Assembly (NCBI GenBank): GCA_004000035.1
Contig: RJAE01000006.1
Coordinates: 124,001-188,000 of the forward strand
DNA from: Arthrobacter sulfonylureivorans
Lineage (GTDB): Bacteria > Actinomycetota > Actinomycetes > Actinomycetales > Micrococcaceae
Direction: 5' to 3'
DNA length: 64,000 nt
A model generated the notes under the pieces. The model was not told the origin of the DNA, made no database searches, and saw nothing but the letters and a program-made list of their open reading frames with translations. Positions 43,411-53,826 of this stretch are shown here, piece by piece; positions within the stretch are counted from its first letter, which is position 1, and every line of letters begins with the position of its first letter. The translations under genes were made by a program, and so were the position numbers.

Positions 43411-44958
43411 GTGGCTCTGGTTCTGCGCTATGCAGCGCGGTCGGACGTGGGCATGACGCGTTCCAAGAACGACGATTCCGCCTACGCCGGCCGTTTTCTT
43501 GCCGTTGTGGCCGACGGCATGGGTGGCCATGCCGGCGGCGACGTAGCGTCTGCCTCCACCGTGCTGGACCTGGTCCATCTGGACCGCGCGGACCATCAGG
43601 AGCCGGCCACGGTGCTGGCCGACGAGATCCAGACCGCCAATTCCATCCTCTCGGAGCTGGTGCAGACCGATCCCAAGCTGGCCGGCATGGGCACCACCGT
43701 GACCGCCCTGCTGCTGCACGATGACAAGCTCGAATTCGCCCACATCGGCGATTCCCGGGCGTACCGGCTGAAGAACGGCATCTTCGAGCAGGTCAGCATT
43801 GACCACACCTTCGTCCAGCGGCTCATCGACGAAGGCCGGCTCCGCCCCGAGGAAGCCGAAATCCATCCGCACCGCAACGTGCTCATGCGCGTTTTGGGCG
43901 ACGTCGATGCCAGCCCCGAGCTCGACTTGGCCAGCCACGACGCCGAGCCGGGGGAGAAGTGGCTGCTCTGCTCCGATGGGCTAAATGCCGTGGTGCCGGA
44001 CCGCGTGGTGGAATCGGTGGTGCGCAACGCGCCCACCCTGCAGGACGCCGTGGACCAACTGGTGGACCTCACGCTCGACGGCGGTTCCCCGGACAACGTG
44101 ACCATTGTGATGATCGAGGTAGCCGAGGCGCCGTCCGCGGCCGCCGATACCGCGTCCCTGAACCTCACGGCGGAACGCCCGCTGGAGTCGGGGGCAGCCG
44201 ACGACGGCGGTGCCTCCCCTGCCGCCGCTGCGCCGGCGGCCGCGGCGGGCGCCTCCCCGGACGGTGCCCCCGCCATCCTGGCGGGCACCGAGGCACCCGG
44301 CGAACTCCCGGAACCCCACGAGGCGATCCGCGCCGACGCCATCCGGCGCGAGCTGGGAACGCGACCGCACGTGCTGGTGGGTGCGGCAGCCTTGGCCACG
44401 GAAACCGGACAGATACCGATCGTCACGGCCCACTCCAACAAGCGGCGCGCCGCGGCGCTGTTGACCCATAAGGCCCCGGAGGAACCGGAGGCTGCCGAAG
44501 TGGAAGCCGCCGCACCGGTCCGCAGGCCGTGGCTGATCCCGGCGTTCCTGACCGTCATGTCGCTGCTGCTGGTGGCCGTGCTGTGGTTCGGCTACCTGTG
44601 GACCCAGACGCAGTATTTCGTTGGCTCGTCCGACGGCCGGGTGGCCATCTTCAACGGTGTCTCGCAGAACTTCGGTCCGGTTGACCTTTCACATGTGGAC
44701 ACGGTCTACAACATCCCGCTGGAGAGCCTGCCCGTCTATCAACAGCAGCGGCTGAATTCGAGCATCTCCGCCCGGGATTTGGTGCATGCCGAGCAAATCG
44801 TGGAGCAGCTGCGGATCAGCAGCCAGCGGAACTGCCCCGAACCGGGGCCCAGCCCCAGCGCCGTGCCCACGGACCGGCCCAGCGTCTCTCCGGGCGCCGC
44901 GCCGAGTCCGGCCGCCAGTCCGGGAGCCGCCCTGCCGCCGGAATGTGTAGGTGGATAA
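43411..44958 (+). CDS. pstP: PP2C-type serine/threonine phosphatase PstP
   Basis: This 515-residue membrane phosphatase begins LVLRYAARSDVGMTRSKNDD, where the acidic residues bind manganese. It continues with VVADGMGGHAGG, THIGDSRAYRL-like HIGDSRAYRL, and GSPDNVTIVMIEV, which are the PP2C motifs. A variable acidic/Ala-rich linker follows, then one transmembrane helix at about 373-395 and an extracellular C-terminal domain of about 120 residues that ends in a Pro/Ser-rich tail. It dephosphorylates PknA, PknB and their targets. The start is GTG at 43411. Confidence 0.95.
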   Translation: MALVLRYAARSDVGMTRSKNDDSAYAGRFLAVVADGMGGHAGGDVASASTVLDLVHLDRADHQEPATVLADEIQTANSILSELVQTDPKLAGMGTTVTALLLHDDKLEFAHIGDSRAYRLKNGIFEQVSIDHTFVQRLIDEGRLRPEEAEIHPHRNVLMRVLGDVDASPELDLASHDAEPGEKWLLCSDGLNAVVPDRVVESVVRNAPTLQDAVDQLVDLTLDGGSPDNVTIVMIEVAEAPSAAADTASLNLTAERPLESGAADDGGASPAAAAPAAAAGASPDGAPAILAGTEAPGELPEPHEAIRADAIRRELGTRPHVLVGAAALATETGQIPIVTAHSNKRRAAALLTHKAPEEPEAAEVEAAAPVRRPWLIPAFLTVMSLLLVAVLWFGYLWTQTQYFVGSSDGRVAIFNGVSQNFGPVDLSHVDTVYNIPLESLPVYQQQRLNSSISARDLVHAEQIVEQLRISSQRNCPEPGPSPSAVPTDRPSVSPGAAPSPAASPGAALPPECVGG

Positions 44959-44961
44959 GCC

Positions 44962-46380
44962 ATGAGTAACATCCAGACGGCGCCCCGTTCGCGGCGCAAC
45001 ACCGAACTCCTGCTGCTCCTGCTGGCCTTGGTGGTCGGCATCGGCGCCAACATGCTGGTGGGGCTGGACCAAGACCGCGCCTTCGACAGCGATTTCTTCA
45101 CCCAAGGCGTCACCCTGGTGGTGCTGGTCCTCGTGGTGCATGTGGTGCTGCGCCTCCGTGCCAAATATGCTGATCCGGTTATACTTCCGATCGTCACCGC
45201 CCTAAACGGCATCGGATTGGCGATGATCCACCGGCTGGACATCGCCACCGGCGACTCCGCGGCAACCCGCCAGCTGTTCTGGACCGGCGTGGCCATCGCC
45301 GTCGTCGTCGCGGTCATTTGGCTGTTGCGCGACCACCGGGTTCTGCGCCGCTTTACTTACCTTTCGCTGATCGCCAGCGCCGCGCTGCTCATCTTTCCGC
45401 TGTTGCCTTTCATCGGCATGGAGGTCAACGGCGCCAGGATCTGGGTCAATCTGGGATTCGCCACGTTCCAGCCCGGCGAAATAGCCAAGATCACGCTCGC
45501 TATATTCTTCGCCGGGTATCTATCCACCAACCGGGACCTCATCCTGCTGGCCGGACGGAAAATTGGTCCGCTGCAGCTGCCGCGCTGGCAGGACATGGGG
45601 CCCATGCTCGCAGCCTGGCTGGTCAGCATCGGCGTGCTGGTCTTCCAGCGCGATCTGGGCTCGTCCATCCTGTTCTTCGGCCTGTTCATGGCCATGATCT
45701 ACGTGGCCACCAGCCGGGTCAGCTGGGTCATCATCGGCCTGCTCATGATCGCCGTGGGCGGCTTCGTGGCCTTCCAGCTCTTCCCGCATGTCACCGCCCG
45801 CATCAACAGCTGGATCAAGGCCTTCGACCCGGAGGTCTACAACGCGATCGGCGGCAGCCACCAGATTGTCCAGGGCCTGTTCGGGCTGGCGAGCGGGGCG
45901 CTCACCGGTACCGGCCTCGGCCAGGGCCGCCCGGATCTAGTGACCTTCGCCAACAGCGACATGATCATTGCCGCGCTCGGCGAAGAACTCGGGCTGATCG
46001 GCCTCTCCGCCATTGTGATGCTCTATGTCCTGCTGATCAGCCGCGGCATCCGTGCGGCCCTGGGCAGCCGGGACGCCTTCGGCAAGCTGTTGGCCACCGG
46101 GCTCTCTTTCACCCTGGCGTTGCAGTGCTTCGTGGTGATCGGCGGCGTCACCCGTCTCATCCCGCTGACCGGCCTGACCACACCGTTCCTTGCTGCCGGC
46201 GGCTCCTCGCTGTTGGCCAACTGGCTGATCGTTGCCCTGCTGCTGCTCATTTCCGACGCAGCGCGCCGCCCCACCATGACCGGCCCGGCAAACGGCAGCC
46301 GTTCCCCGGGTGACCGGCCGGGGCGCCGCAGCAAGTCCGACGAACGGAACACCGGATCCACGGAGGTGATCCAGCCATGA
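44962..46380 (+). CDS. rodA: RodA/FtsW family SEDS peptidoglycan glycosyltransferase
   Basis: This 472-residue membrane protein has about 10-12 transmembrane helices. It contains GARIWVNLGFATFQPGEIAKI, the SEDS signature, plus SNSDM-like NSDMIIAALGEELG and the conserved loop RLIPLTGLTTPFLAAGGSSLL. The C-terminal 45 residues are polar and cytoplasmic. It polymerises lipid II into glycan strands together with the class B PBP encoded next. Its TGA overlaps the pbpA ATG as ATGA. In mycobacteria the same place holds rodA (Rv0017c). Confidence 0.95.
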   Translation: MSNIQTAPRSRRNTELLLLLLALVVGIGANMLVGLDQDRAFDSDFFTQGVTLVVLVLVVHVVLRLRAKYADPVILPIVTALNGIGLAMIHRLDIATGDSAATRQLFWTGVAIAVVVAVIWLLRDHRVLRRFTYLSLIASAALLIFPLLPFIGMEVNGARIWVNLGFATFQPGEIAKITLAIFFAGYLSTNRDLILLAGRKIGPLQLPRWQDMGPMLAAWLVSIGVLVFQRDLGSSILFFGLFMAMIYVATSRVSWVIIGLLMIAVGGFVAFQLFPHVTARINSWIKAFDPEVYNAIGGSHQIVQGLFGLASGALTGTGLGQGRPDLVTFANSDMIIAALGEELGLIGLSAIVMLYVLLISRGIRAALGSRDAFGKLLATGLSFTLALQCFVVIGGVTRLIPLTGLTTPFLAAGGSSLLANWLIVALLLLISDAARRPTMTGPANGSRSPGDRPGRRSKSDERNTGSTEVIQP

Positions 46381-47825
46381 ACCAGGCCATCCGCAATACT
46401 TGGATCGTCGCCCTAGCGATGTTCGCGCTGCTCTTCGGATCGCTCACGGTGGTGCAGTTTTTCGAGGCCGAGAACCTCAACGCGAACCCGTGGAACAGCC
46501 GGACCATCTACAAGGACTTCGACAAGAACCGCGGCGCCATTCTGGTGGACGGAGATCCCATCGCCGAGTCGGTTCCTTCAGACGACGAGTTCGCCTACCA
46601 ACGGGTCTACAACGAACCCGAGCTCTATGCGCCCATCACCGGTTTCTACTCACTGGTTTACGCCTCCACACAAATGGAGTCGGCGATGAACGACCAGCTC
46701 TCCGGCTCCGGCGACGAGTTCTTCTACGAACAGATCATGCAGATGTTCTCGGGCGGCCAGGTCGAAGGCGCCTCAGTGGAGCTGACCCTGGACGCCGAAC
46801 TCCAGCAGCTGGCCTGGGACCTGATGCCCGACGGTGTGAAGGGCTCCATCGTCGTGATGGAGCCGGACACCGGCAACATCCTGGCGATGGTGTCCAAGCC
46901 CAGCTTCGACCCGAACGAGCTTGCCGGCCACAACACCGAAGAGGTCACGCAGAACATGGCGGGGCTGGAGGAGGTGCCCGGCCTGTCGCCGTTCATCAAC
47001 CCGGCCAACGAGAGCCTGCTGGCCCCCGGGTCCGTCTTCAAGCTGGTGATAGCGTCTGCCGCCCTGGAGTCCGGCAAGTACGACGCCGATAGCAAGCTGG
47101 ACAACCCTCCGGCGTTGAAGCTTCCGGGCACCAACGTGGAGCTACCGAACTACGTCAACGGCGGCTGTGCCGCGCGGACCACCGCCGACTTCTCCTTTGC
47201 CCTGGAGCAGTCCTGCAACACTCCCTTCGCCCAGATCGCCATGGACTTGGGTGAAGACGCGATCGCGGAGCAGACCGCCAAATTCGGCTACGGCGAGTCC
47301 TACCAGATCCCCACCCACGTCACCGCCAGCCGCTTCCCCACTGGCATGAGCGATGATCTGCTCGCCCAGTCGGCCATCGGGCAGTACGACGTGCGCGTGA
47401 CACCGCTTCAGGTGGCTATGACGTCCGCCGCCATTGCCAACGACGGCGTGCTGATGAAGCCGAATCTGGTCCGCACCGTGCGTGCGCCCGACCTGCGGGT
47501 CATGGACAGCCCGAAGCCCGAAGAGCTTCGGCGTTCGCTGTCCGCCGACAATGCCAAGCTGATCCAGGACTGGATGGTCAACGTAGTGGACCGCGGCATC
47601 GGCGGACGCGCGGCGATCCCGGGCGTGGAAGTAGCCGGCAAGACCGGCACGGCAGAACTCATGGCCGGCGAAGAAGGCAACAACTCCTGGTTCACCGGCT
47701 TCGCGCCGGCGGACGACCCCAAAGCTGTCGTATCAGTGGTCTTCGAAGACGTCGATGTGGCTACCGGTTCTTCTCTCGCAAGTACAAGTGCTAAGCAACT
47801 CCTAGAGGCGGTGTTAAATAAGTGA
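46377..47825 (+). CDS. pbpA: Class B penicillin-binding protein PbpA
   Basis: This 482-residue membrane-anchored transpeptidase has an N-terminal transmembrane helix at about 9-28 and a pedestal domain. The transpeptidase domain follows with SxxK in APGSVFKLV (about residue 218), SCN in LEQSCNTPF and KTG in [10 protein letters not shown]. It crosslinks peptidoglycan as partner of RodA. It lacks PASTA domains. Its TGA overlaps the GTG start of pknA as GTGA. In mycobacteria PbpA is a substrate of PknB, so phosphorylation control is plausible. Confidence 0.96.
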   Translation: MNQAIRNTWIVALAMFALLFGSLTVVQFFEAENLNANPWNSRTIYKDFDKNRGAILVDGDPIAESVPSDDEFAYQRVYNEPELYAPITGFYSLVYASTQMESAMNDQLSGSGDEFFYEQIMQMFSGGQVEGASVELTLDAELQQLAWDLMPDGVKGSIVVMEPDTGNILAMVSKPSFDPNELAGHNTEEVTQNMAGLEEVPGLSPFINPANESLLAPGSVFKLVIASAALESGKYDADSKLDNPPALKLPGTNVELPNYVNGGCAARTTADFSFALEQSCNTPFAQIAMDLGEDAIAEQTAKFGYGESYQIPTHVTASRFPTGMSDDLLAQSAIGQYDVRVTPLQVAMTSAAIANDGVLMKPNLVRTVRAPDLRVMDSPKPEELRRSLSADNAKLIQDWMVNVVDRGIGGRAAIPGVEVAGKTGTAELMAGEEGNNSWFTGFAPADDPKAVVSVVFEDVDVATGSSLASTSAKQLLEAVLNK

Positions 47826-49585
47826 GACCTACCTCGGGTATCACATTAGGCGGCAGGTACCAGCTCACTGAACGTATCGCCATCGGCGGCATGGGTGAAG
47901 TCTGGAAGGCGCAGGACCAGGTCCTGGGCCGCATCGTCGCCATCAAGATCCTCAAGGAGGAGTACACCGGGGATCCGGGCTTCCTCAACCGCTTCCGCGC
48001 CGAGGCCCGGCACACGGCGCTGCTGAATCACATCGGCATCGCCAACGTCTTTGATTACGGCGAAGAGGCCGGATCCGCCTACCTGGTGATGGAACTGGTG
48101 CCCGGCCACCCGCTCTCGGCCATCATCGAGCGGGAGCGGGTGCTCTCGCCGGACCGGACGCTGTCAATCATCACCCAGACCGCCAAGGCGCTGGCTGTGG
48201 CCCACGCCCAGGGACTGGTGCACCGCGACGTCAAGCCCGGCAACCTGCTGATCACGCCCGAAGGACGGGTGAAGATCACCGATTTCGGCATCGCCCGGCT
48301 GGCAGACCAGGTTCCGCTGACGGCTACCGGACAGGTCATGGGCACCGCCCAGTATCTTGCACCCGAACAGGCAACAGGACAGACCGCCACGGGGCAGAGC
48401 GATATCTACTCTCTGGGTGTGATCGGTTACGAGTGCCTCTCCGGTTCCCGTCCGTTCTCCGGTGAGTCGCAGATCGCCATCGCCTTGGCCCAGGTCAACG
48501 ACACTCCTCCGCCGCTGCCGGAGTCGCTTCCGCGGCCGATCCGGGCACTGCTGATGTCGATGCTGGCCAAGGACCCGGCCGACCGTCCCGCCACCGCCGA
48601 AAAGCTCGCGGAGGCGGCCGACGCCATCCGTGCCGGCGACGTCCGTGCCGCCGAAGCCGCCGTTCCCGGCATGCTGCTGTTCGAGGGTGACGGCAACACC
48701 GGTTTGATGACTGCCCCGGTGCCGACCACCGGAACCGCTCCCACCCAAGCCGTCAGCGCCGGAACCTCCCAGCTGCCGGCCGTGGCCGGCGCCGAAGCCG
48801 CCAGCCTTGGCGCCGAACGGAACTGGACCGACGAGGATCTGGACAGCGACGAACCGGAGGAGACGCCGCGCCGCCAGCAGAAGAAGCGCAGCCCGTGGAC
48901 CTGGCCACTGATTGGTTTGATCCTGCTTGTCCTCTTCGCCGTGGCCGGCGCGATTCTGCTGCCCATGCTGACGCCCACCGGCGGCGCCGAGTCGTCCTCG
49001 TCTGCCTCCAGTTCAGCGACACGGTCGTCCCCGAAGGCAACCTCCGCTACGCCGAGCGAGACACAGAGCGAGGCACCAAGCGAAACACCGACGGTGGAAA
49101 CCAACCAGCTGTCAGCCAATTCGTTCCTGGGCCGACAGTTCAATGACGTCCGCTCGGAACTCGAAAACATGGGTTACCAAGTGGTCCCCGATCCGGTGGA
49201 GAGCAACGAATCCGAAAACACCGTCATTGACATCTCGCCGACCGGCACGGTGGAAGTGGGCAAAGCGATCACCGTGACCTATTCCACCGGTCCGGGGACC
49301 GTGACCATTCCCGGCGGGCTGGCCGGTCAGTCCGAGCAGCAGGTGCGCGAAGCCCTGATCGGCCTCGGCTTGGTACCGCAAGGCACCGAGGAGCCCAGCG
49401 ATCAGCCCGCCGGGACCGTCCTTAGCCTGTCCCCCGACAGCGGCGACGTGCCGGCAGGATCCACTGTCAGCTACGTGGTCTCCAGCGGACCCGAGCAACA
49501 AGAAACCCCCGAACCGACCCAGACCGAGACACCTGCGGCAAAGGCTCCGCCGACGACCGGCCCCGATAAGGCCGGCAAGCCATGA
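47822..49585 (+). CDS. pknA: Serine/threonine protein kinase PknA with extracellular PASTA domains
   Basis: This is a 587-residue transmembrane kinase. The kinase domain covers about residues 12-275: Lys42 in [15 protein letters not shown] with the catalytic Asp136, DFG at 154-156, and a [10 protein letters not shown] activation segment. A Thr/Glu-rich juxtamembrane stretch follows, then a transmembrane helix at about 362-382 and two extracellular PASTA-like repeats (from about 430). Mycobacterial PknA lacks PASTA repeats, so this variant may itself sense wall fragments. It controls growth and division. It is translationally coupled to pbpA. Confidence 0.93.
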   Translation: MRPTSGITLGGRYQLTERIAIGGMGEVWKAQDQVLGRIVAIKILKEEYTGDPGFLNRFRAEARHTALLNHIGIANVFDYGEEAGSAYLVMELVPGHPLSAIIERERVLSPDRTLSIITQTAKALAVAHAQGLVHRDVKPGNLLITPEGRVKITDFGIARLADQVPLTATGQVMGTAQYLAPEQATGQTATGQSDIYSLGVIGYECLSGSRPFSGESQIAIALAQVNDTPPPLPESLPRPIRALLMSMLAKDPADRPATAEKLAEAADAIRAGDVRAAEAAVPGMLLFEGDGNTGLMTAPVPTTGTAPTQAVSAGTSQLPAVAGAEAASLGAERNWTDEDLDSDEPEETPRRQQKKRSPWTWPLIGLILLVLFAVAGAILLPMLTPTGGAESSSSASSSATRSSPKATSATPSETQSEAPSETPTVETNQLSANSFLGRQFNDVRSELENMGYQVVPDPVESNESENTVIDISPTGTVEVGKAITVTYSTGPGTVTIPGGLAGQSEQQVREALIGLGLVPQGTEEPSDQPAGTVLSLSPDSGDVPAGSTVSYVVSSGPEQQETPEPTQTETPAAKAPPTTGPDKAGKP

Positions 49586-49622
49586 GCGGATCCCGGTCGG
49601 TCTGATGGAAGGAAGACAACCA

Positions 49623-51539
49623 GTGGACTCGCCACGCATACTGGCTGGCCGCTACGAGGTTGGTGAACTCATCGGACGCGGCGGCATGGCCGACGTTCTG
49701 TTGGGCCGCGACATCCGCTTGGGGCGCTCCGTGGCGATCAAGCAACTCCGCGCCGATCTTGCCCGCGACCCGATGTTGCAGTCCCGCTTCCGGCGGGAAG
49801 CCCAGGCAGTGGCCGGTCTCAACCACCCGTCGATCGTTGCCGTCTACGACACCGGCGACATGGATCTGCCCGGGGGAGCGGCGCACGACGTCAAGGTCCC
49901 CTTCATTGTGATGGAGTACGTCCAGGGCCGGACACTGCGTGAGTTCATCAAGGGCCATGAGCTGGGCATCGACGACTCGGTCGGCTACATGCTCGGCATT
50001 CTGGCCGCGCTCGAATACAGCCACCGCTCGGGCATTGTGCACCGGGACATCAAGCCCGCCAATGTGATGGTCACGCCGGACGGGAGCGTCAAGGTCATGG
50101 ACTTCGGCATCGCCCGGGCGCTGGCCGACTCGGCAGCGACGATGACGCAGACCCAGGCTGTTCTGGGAACCGCCCAGTACTTGTCCCCGGAGCAGGCCCG
50201 CGGAGAAACCGTTGACGCGCGCAGCGACCTGTACTCGGCAGGCTGCCTGCTCTACGAAATGCTTGCCGGCCGGCCCCCGTTTATCGGCGACAGCCCGGTC
50301 TCGGTGGCCTACCAGCATGTCCGCGAGCTTCCCGAACCGGCCAGCCGCTTCAATCCGGAGGTCACGCCGGCGCTCGACTCCGTGCTGGAGCATGCGCTGC
50401 AGAAGGACAAAGCCGACCGGTTCCAGACCGCCGCAGCATTTGCCGAAGCGCTGCGTGCGGCCTTGAACGGTGTACTGCACCAGGCGGCAGGTGCCGCAAC
50501 GGAAGCATTTCCCGCCCAGGCCCCTGCCACGGAACTGATCACGCAGCAGGCACAGGCAGTGTCTGAGCAGACCTCGGCACTGTCCCCCACCGATTACACA
50601 CCCGGGGACGACGACGGTCCCCACACGGCCTCCTACGACCGCGAGCAGATGCCCGCCGCCCTGGCCGTGGGCAATGAATACGACATCGAGCCCGAACGCC
50701 GGGCCAAGCGCCGGGCCTGGACTGTGACGCTGTTGATCGCTCTCCTGCTGGTGCTGGTGGGCGGAGGCTATTACCTGTACAACGTGCTGGTGCAGAATGC
50801 TGCTCCGGAAACCGTTGCCGTTCCTGCCGTGGCAGGTCTGGACGAAAATGCGGCCACCAATGCCATCTGGGAGGGCGACCTCAGGCCGCGCGTGGAACTG
50901 GAGTACAGCAACGACGTCGAGAAGGGGATGGTGACCCGTACCGACCCCGGAATCGGCGAACAAGTGGAACCGGGCAGCCAGGTGTTGGTCTACATCTCCC
51001 TGGGCAACGAATTCACCACGATTCCGGACAATCTGACCGGCCGCACGGAAGCCGAAGTCCGAGACAAGCTCCGGCAACTGGGTCTGGAGCCGGGGGACAG
51101 CGAACCCGCGAACAGTGCCACCCTCCCGCGGGGCAACGTGGTCACCACAAAGCCCGCTCCCGGCAAGAAGGTGAAGACCGGTTCCAACGTGGACCTGATC
51201 GTTTCGAACGGATTGGTCAGCGTTCCCAACATGGTGGACGAGACCGTCGAGGACGCGGGAGCCATGCTCGATGATGCCGCTGTCGCCCTGCCCTACCGGG
51301 TGGAAGAAGTCGAGAACGAAGTGGTCAAGGCAGGCACCGTCGTCGGGCAGAGCGTGAAGGCCGGCACCAACGTCGAACAAGGCACCGAGATCATCCTGAC
51401 CGTCGCGATTGAACCTGCGTCGCCCGAGCCGGAAACCGACAGGGGATCGGATGAGGGCAATAACCGCGGCAATGACGGGGACGGCAACAGCGGCGATGGC
51501 AACAACTCAGACAATGGGAACGGCCGCGGTAACGACTAA
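49623..51539 (+). CDS. pknB: Serine/threonine protein kinase PknB with three PASTA domains
   Basis: This is a 638-residue transmembrane kinase. The kinase domain (about 8-275) has Lys40 in SVAIKQL, HRDIKPANV with Asp142 and DFG at 160-162. A juxtamembrane linker is followed by a transmembrane helix at about 366-388, then three extracellular PASTA domains of about 65-70 residues and an Asn/Gly/Asp-rich tail. PASTA repeats bind muropeptides or lipid II. GTG at 49623 is chosen over ATG 49605 because GGAAGG stands before it and related kinases begin with this short SPRILAGRYEV segment. Confidence 0.95.
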   Translation: MDSPRILAGRYEVGELIGRGGMADVLLGRDIRLGRSVAIKQLRADLARDPMLQSRFRREAQAVAGLNHPSIVAVYDTGDMDLPGGAAHDVKVPFIVMEYVQGRTLREFIKGHELGIDDSVGYMLGILAALEYSHRSGIVHRDIKPANVMVTPDGSVKVMDFGIARALADSAATMTQTQAVLGTAQYLSPEQARGETVDARSDLYSAGCLLYEMLAGRPPFIGDSPVSVAYQHVRELPEPASRFNPEVTPALDSVLEHALQKDKADRFQTAAAFAEALRAALNGVLHQAAGAATEAFPAQAPATELITQQAQAVSEQTSALSPTDYTPGDDDGPHTASYDREQMPAALAVGNEYDIEPERRAKRRAWTVTLLIALLLVLVGGGYYLYNVLVQNAAPETVAVPAVAGLDENAATNAIWEGDLRPRVELEYSNDVEKGMVTRTDPGIGEQVEPGSQVLVYISLGNEFTTIPDNLTGRTEAEVRDKLRQLGLEPGDSEPANSATLPRGNVVTTKPAPGKKVKTGSNVDLIVSNGLVSVPNMVDETVEDAGAMLDDAAVALPYRVEEVENEVVKAGTVVGQSVKAGTNVEQGTEIILTVAIEPASPEPETDRGSDEGNNRGNDGDGNSGDGNNSDNGNGRGND

Positions 51540-51586
51540 CAGCGCGGCGCCAAGATGGCCGGAAGCTGCATCCGGCGCCGGGCCTG

Positions 51587-52231
51587 TCAGTGGGAGATCA
51601 GCGGGCTGAGCGTGGCCGCACGTTCAGCGGTGCCCTCCGCACCCAGCGATTCCAGCCAGTTGCCCAGCATCAAGTAGCCGCCTTCGGTCAACACCGATTC
51701 GGGATGGAACTGCACCCCCCACAGCGGCGCGCTCCGGTGCGCCAGGCCCATGACCACCCCGCTGTCGGTCTCCGCGGTGATCTCGAGCTCGGCGGGGATG
51801 GTACTGCGCACCGCTGCCAGCGAATGGTAGCGGGTGGCGGTGAACGGGTTCGGCACGCCCTCGAAGGCGTTCTGGTTGCGGTGGGTGACATCGGACGTCT
51901 TGCCGTGCATCAGTTCGGGAGCATGCGTCACGGTGGCCCCGTAGGCCTCTGCCAGCGCCTGGTGTCCCAGGCACACTCCGAACATCGGCTTTGCCTCCCG
52001 GCCGCACCAGCGGATCAGCTCGATGCAGATGCCGGCTTCCGCGGGCGTTCCGGGGCCGGGGGAGACCAAAACGCCGTCGCGTGCCCCGGCCAGTTCCACC
52101 GCCTCATCCAGCGTGACGTCGTCGTTCCGCACCACGGTCGTTTCCGCACCCAGCTGCTGCAGGTAGGCGACCAGGGTATAGACAAAACTGTCATAGTTGT
52201 CGATGACGAGGATGCGCGGGGACTTGCTCAT
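51587..52231 (-). CDS. Glutamine amidotransferase (PabA/TrpG type)
   Basis: This 214-residue class I glutamine amidotransferase starts ILVIDNYDSFVYTLV and has the catalytic Cys in GVCLGHQAL and the His-Glu pair in GVQFHPES. It supplies ammonia to aminodeoxychorismate or anthranilate synthase, a branch between folate and tryptophan synthesis. The neighbouring kinase block is the place where mycobacteria keep trpG (Rv0013); whether it serves PabB or TrpE cannot be decided. The ATG at 52231 is used because the frame upstream has no homology. It converges with pknB. Confidence 0.93.
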   Translation of the reverse strand: MSKSPRILVIDNYDSFVYTLVAYLQQLGAETTVVRNDDVTLDEAVELAGARDGVLVSPGPGTPAEAGICIELIRWCGREAKPMFGVCLGHQALAEAYGATVTHAPELMHGKTSDVTHRNQNAFEGVPNPFTATRYHSLAAVRSTIPAELEITAETDSGVVMGLAHRSAPLWGVQFHPESVLTEGGYLMLGNWLESLGAEGTAERAATLSPLISH

Positions 52232-52498
52232 GTGACGATCGTGCCAATCGTGGAATTGTTGCGGATGGGAGACGGGTGGAGCCGGCAGCCGGCCCCGATC
52301 CGGAAAACAGGAGCCCTGCGCCAACCAGCAGCACTCCACTATGATCGGCCCGCGGCAGCGGTCCCGGCAAATGCGCGGCGGCGAACGTCACATAGATTGG
52401 CTAGACTAAACAGCTAGACGGCCCGACGGCGGCGGACTCGCAAGGGAGCCTGCATCCGGTCCGGCCACGCTAACCGCCCCTGATGCCCCGGAGGATCT
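52232..52498. other. 267-base divergent region between the PabA-type gene and crgA
   Basis: The region has no gene. TAGACT at 52402-52407 is a -10 candidate for crgA, with GGAGG just before the crgA start. Nothing else stands out. Confidence 0.35.
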
Positions 52499-52750
52499 GT
52501 GCCCGAGTCGAAGCGCCGCAAGAGGACCGAACGGCGTCCCGAAGAGTTGACCGCCAAGGGCAACCAGCCCAATGCTGTCTGGTTCAAGCCGGTCATGTTC
52601 GGCCTCATGATCATAGGCCTGCTGTGGATCATCGTTTTTTACATCACGCAGGGAGCCTGGCCGCTGCCGGCAGCAGGGTCTTGGAACATCATGATTGGTT
52701 TCGGCATCGCGATTGCCGGATTCCTGATGACGACCAGGTGGCGTTCGTAG
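52499..52750 (+). CDS. crgA: Cell division protein CrgA
   Basis: This 83-residue protein has a basic N-terminus (PESKRRKRTERRPEELTAKG) and two transmembrane helices (about 29-51 and 60-80) separated by a short loop with WPLP. It matches the CrgA (WhiP) family, which binds FtsZ and FtsI and coordinates septal peptidoglycan assembly in actinobacteria. The GTG start is preceded by GGAGG. It occupies the same syntenic place as Rv0011c. The next gene begins three bases after its stop, so corA is likely read through from the same promoter. Confidence 0.94.
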   Translation: MPESKRRKRTERRPEELTAKGNQPNAVWFKPVMFGLMIIGLLWIIVFYITQGAWPLPAAGSWNIMIGFGIAIAGFLMTTRWRS

Positions 52751-52753
52751 GCA

Positions 52754-53749
52754 GTGGTGCTGGTCGATAACGGCATCTACGTCGACGGCGTACGGGCCGC
52801 CACCCCGGAAAGCCTGGAGCAGACGTTCAGCGAACTGCGCCGGCACGGGGGTATGGCATGGATCGGCCTCTACCGGCCTAGCGAGCCTGAACTGGCCACC
52901 GTGGCAGCCGAGTTCGATCTTCATTATCTGGCGGTGGAAGACGCCCTGCGCGGCCATCAACGCGCCAAACTGGAACGATACGGCAGCACCCTGTTCACCG
53001 TACTCCGGCCCGCCCGCTACGTCGACGAGACGGAGAAGGTGGAGTTCGGCGAACTGCACACCTTTATGGGGCAGAATTTCCTGATTACCGTCAGGCATGC
53101 CGAGTCGCCGGATCTGTCGCGCGTACGGCATCGGATGGAAGCTGCGCCTGATCTGTTGGCGGCTGGCCCGCAGGCTGCGCTCTACGCAGTCGTGGACCAG
53201 GTGGTGGATGAGTATGAGCCGGTGGTGCTCGGCCTGGAGAATGACGTCGACGAAATCGAGGATCAGCTCTTCGGCGGCGACCCCAACGTTTCGCGACGGA
53301 TTTACGAACTGCTGCGCGAAGTCATCGAGTTCCAGCGTGCCATCCAGCCGCTGGAGGACATCATTTCCATCCTGCACCGCGGCCCGGAGGGCCACAAGCT
53401 GGACCTGGAGGTGGCCCGAGGCCTGCGCGACGTCCAGGACCACGTGATCCGGCTGAACGAGCGCGTCAATGCGTTCCGGGCCGTCCTGCAGAATGCCCTA
53501 AGCCTTAGTTCAACGCTGCAGGCCCAGAAACTCACAGAAACCAGCGTCGCCCAAAACGAGCAGGTCAAGCGGATCTCGTCCTGGGCAGCAATACTCTTCG
53601 CTCCAACCCTGGTGGCCGCTATCTATGGGATGAACTTCACGGCGATGCCCGAACTTCACTGGCCCTTGGGCTACCCCTTTGCACTGTTCCTCATGGTCCT
53701 GACTGCCTTCGGACTGTATTGGTTCTTCCGACACAATAAGTGGCTCTGA
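52754..53749 (+). CDS. corA: CorA-family magnesium/cobalt transporter
   Basis: This 331-residue protein of the CorA (MIT) family has a cytoplasmic domain rich in long helices (QAALYAVVDQVVDEYEPV and RVNAFRAVLQNALS). Two C-terminal transmembrane helices follow, the first ending in the signature YGMNFTAMPE, where GMN forms the selectivity filter. It carries magnesium or other divalent ions as a pentamer. The start is GTG at 52754. Tight spacing to crgA suggests co-transcription, an unusual pairing. A strong hairpin terminator follows. Confidence 0.93.
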   Translation: MVLVDNGIYVDGVRAATPESLEQTFSELRRHGGMAWIGLYRPSEPELATVAAEFDLHYLAVEDALRGHQRAKLERYGSTLFTVLRPARYVDETEKVEFGELHTFMGQNFLITVRHAESPDLSRVRHRMEAAPDLLAAGPQAALYAVVDQVVDEYEPVVLGLENDVDEIEDQLFGGDPNVSRRIYELLREVIEFQRAIQPLEDIISILHRGPEGHKLDLEVARGLRDVQDHVIRLNERVNAFRAVLQNALSLSSTLQAQKLTETSVAQNEQVKRISSWAAILFAPTLVAAIYGMNFTAMPELHWPLGYPFALFLMVLTAFGLYWFFRHNKWL

Positions 53750-53776
53750 ACGGGCAGTGACCGGGTAGAGAGGCGC

Positions 53777-53807
53777 GGAGCCCGCTCCCGATGCGGGAAC
53801 GGGCTCC
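53777..53807. terminator. Bidirectional terminator between corA and malic enzyme
   Basis: A stem of 8 plus 5 bases with one mismatch (53777-53790 with 53794-53807) and loop ATG lies between convergent genes. Stops are at 53749 and 53827. Confidence 0.7.
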
Positions 53808-53826
53808 TGGCCGACTAAGGCTGTGA

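Noticed and set aside
49467-51380. Minus-strand open frame of 637 codons opposite pknB
   Set aside because: Antisense to a kinase with clear motifs; no homology or start signal.
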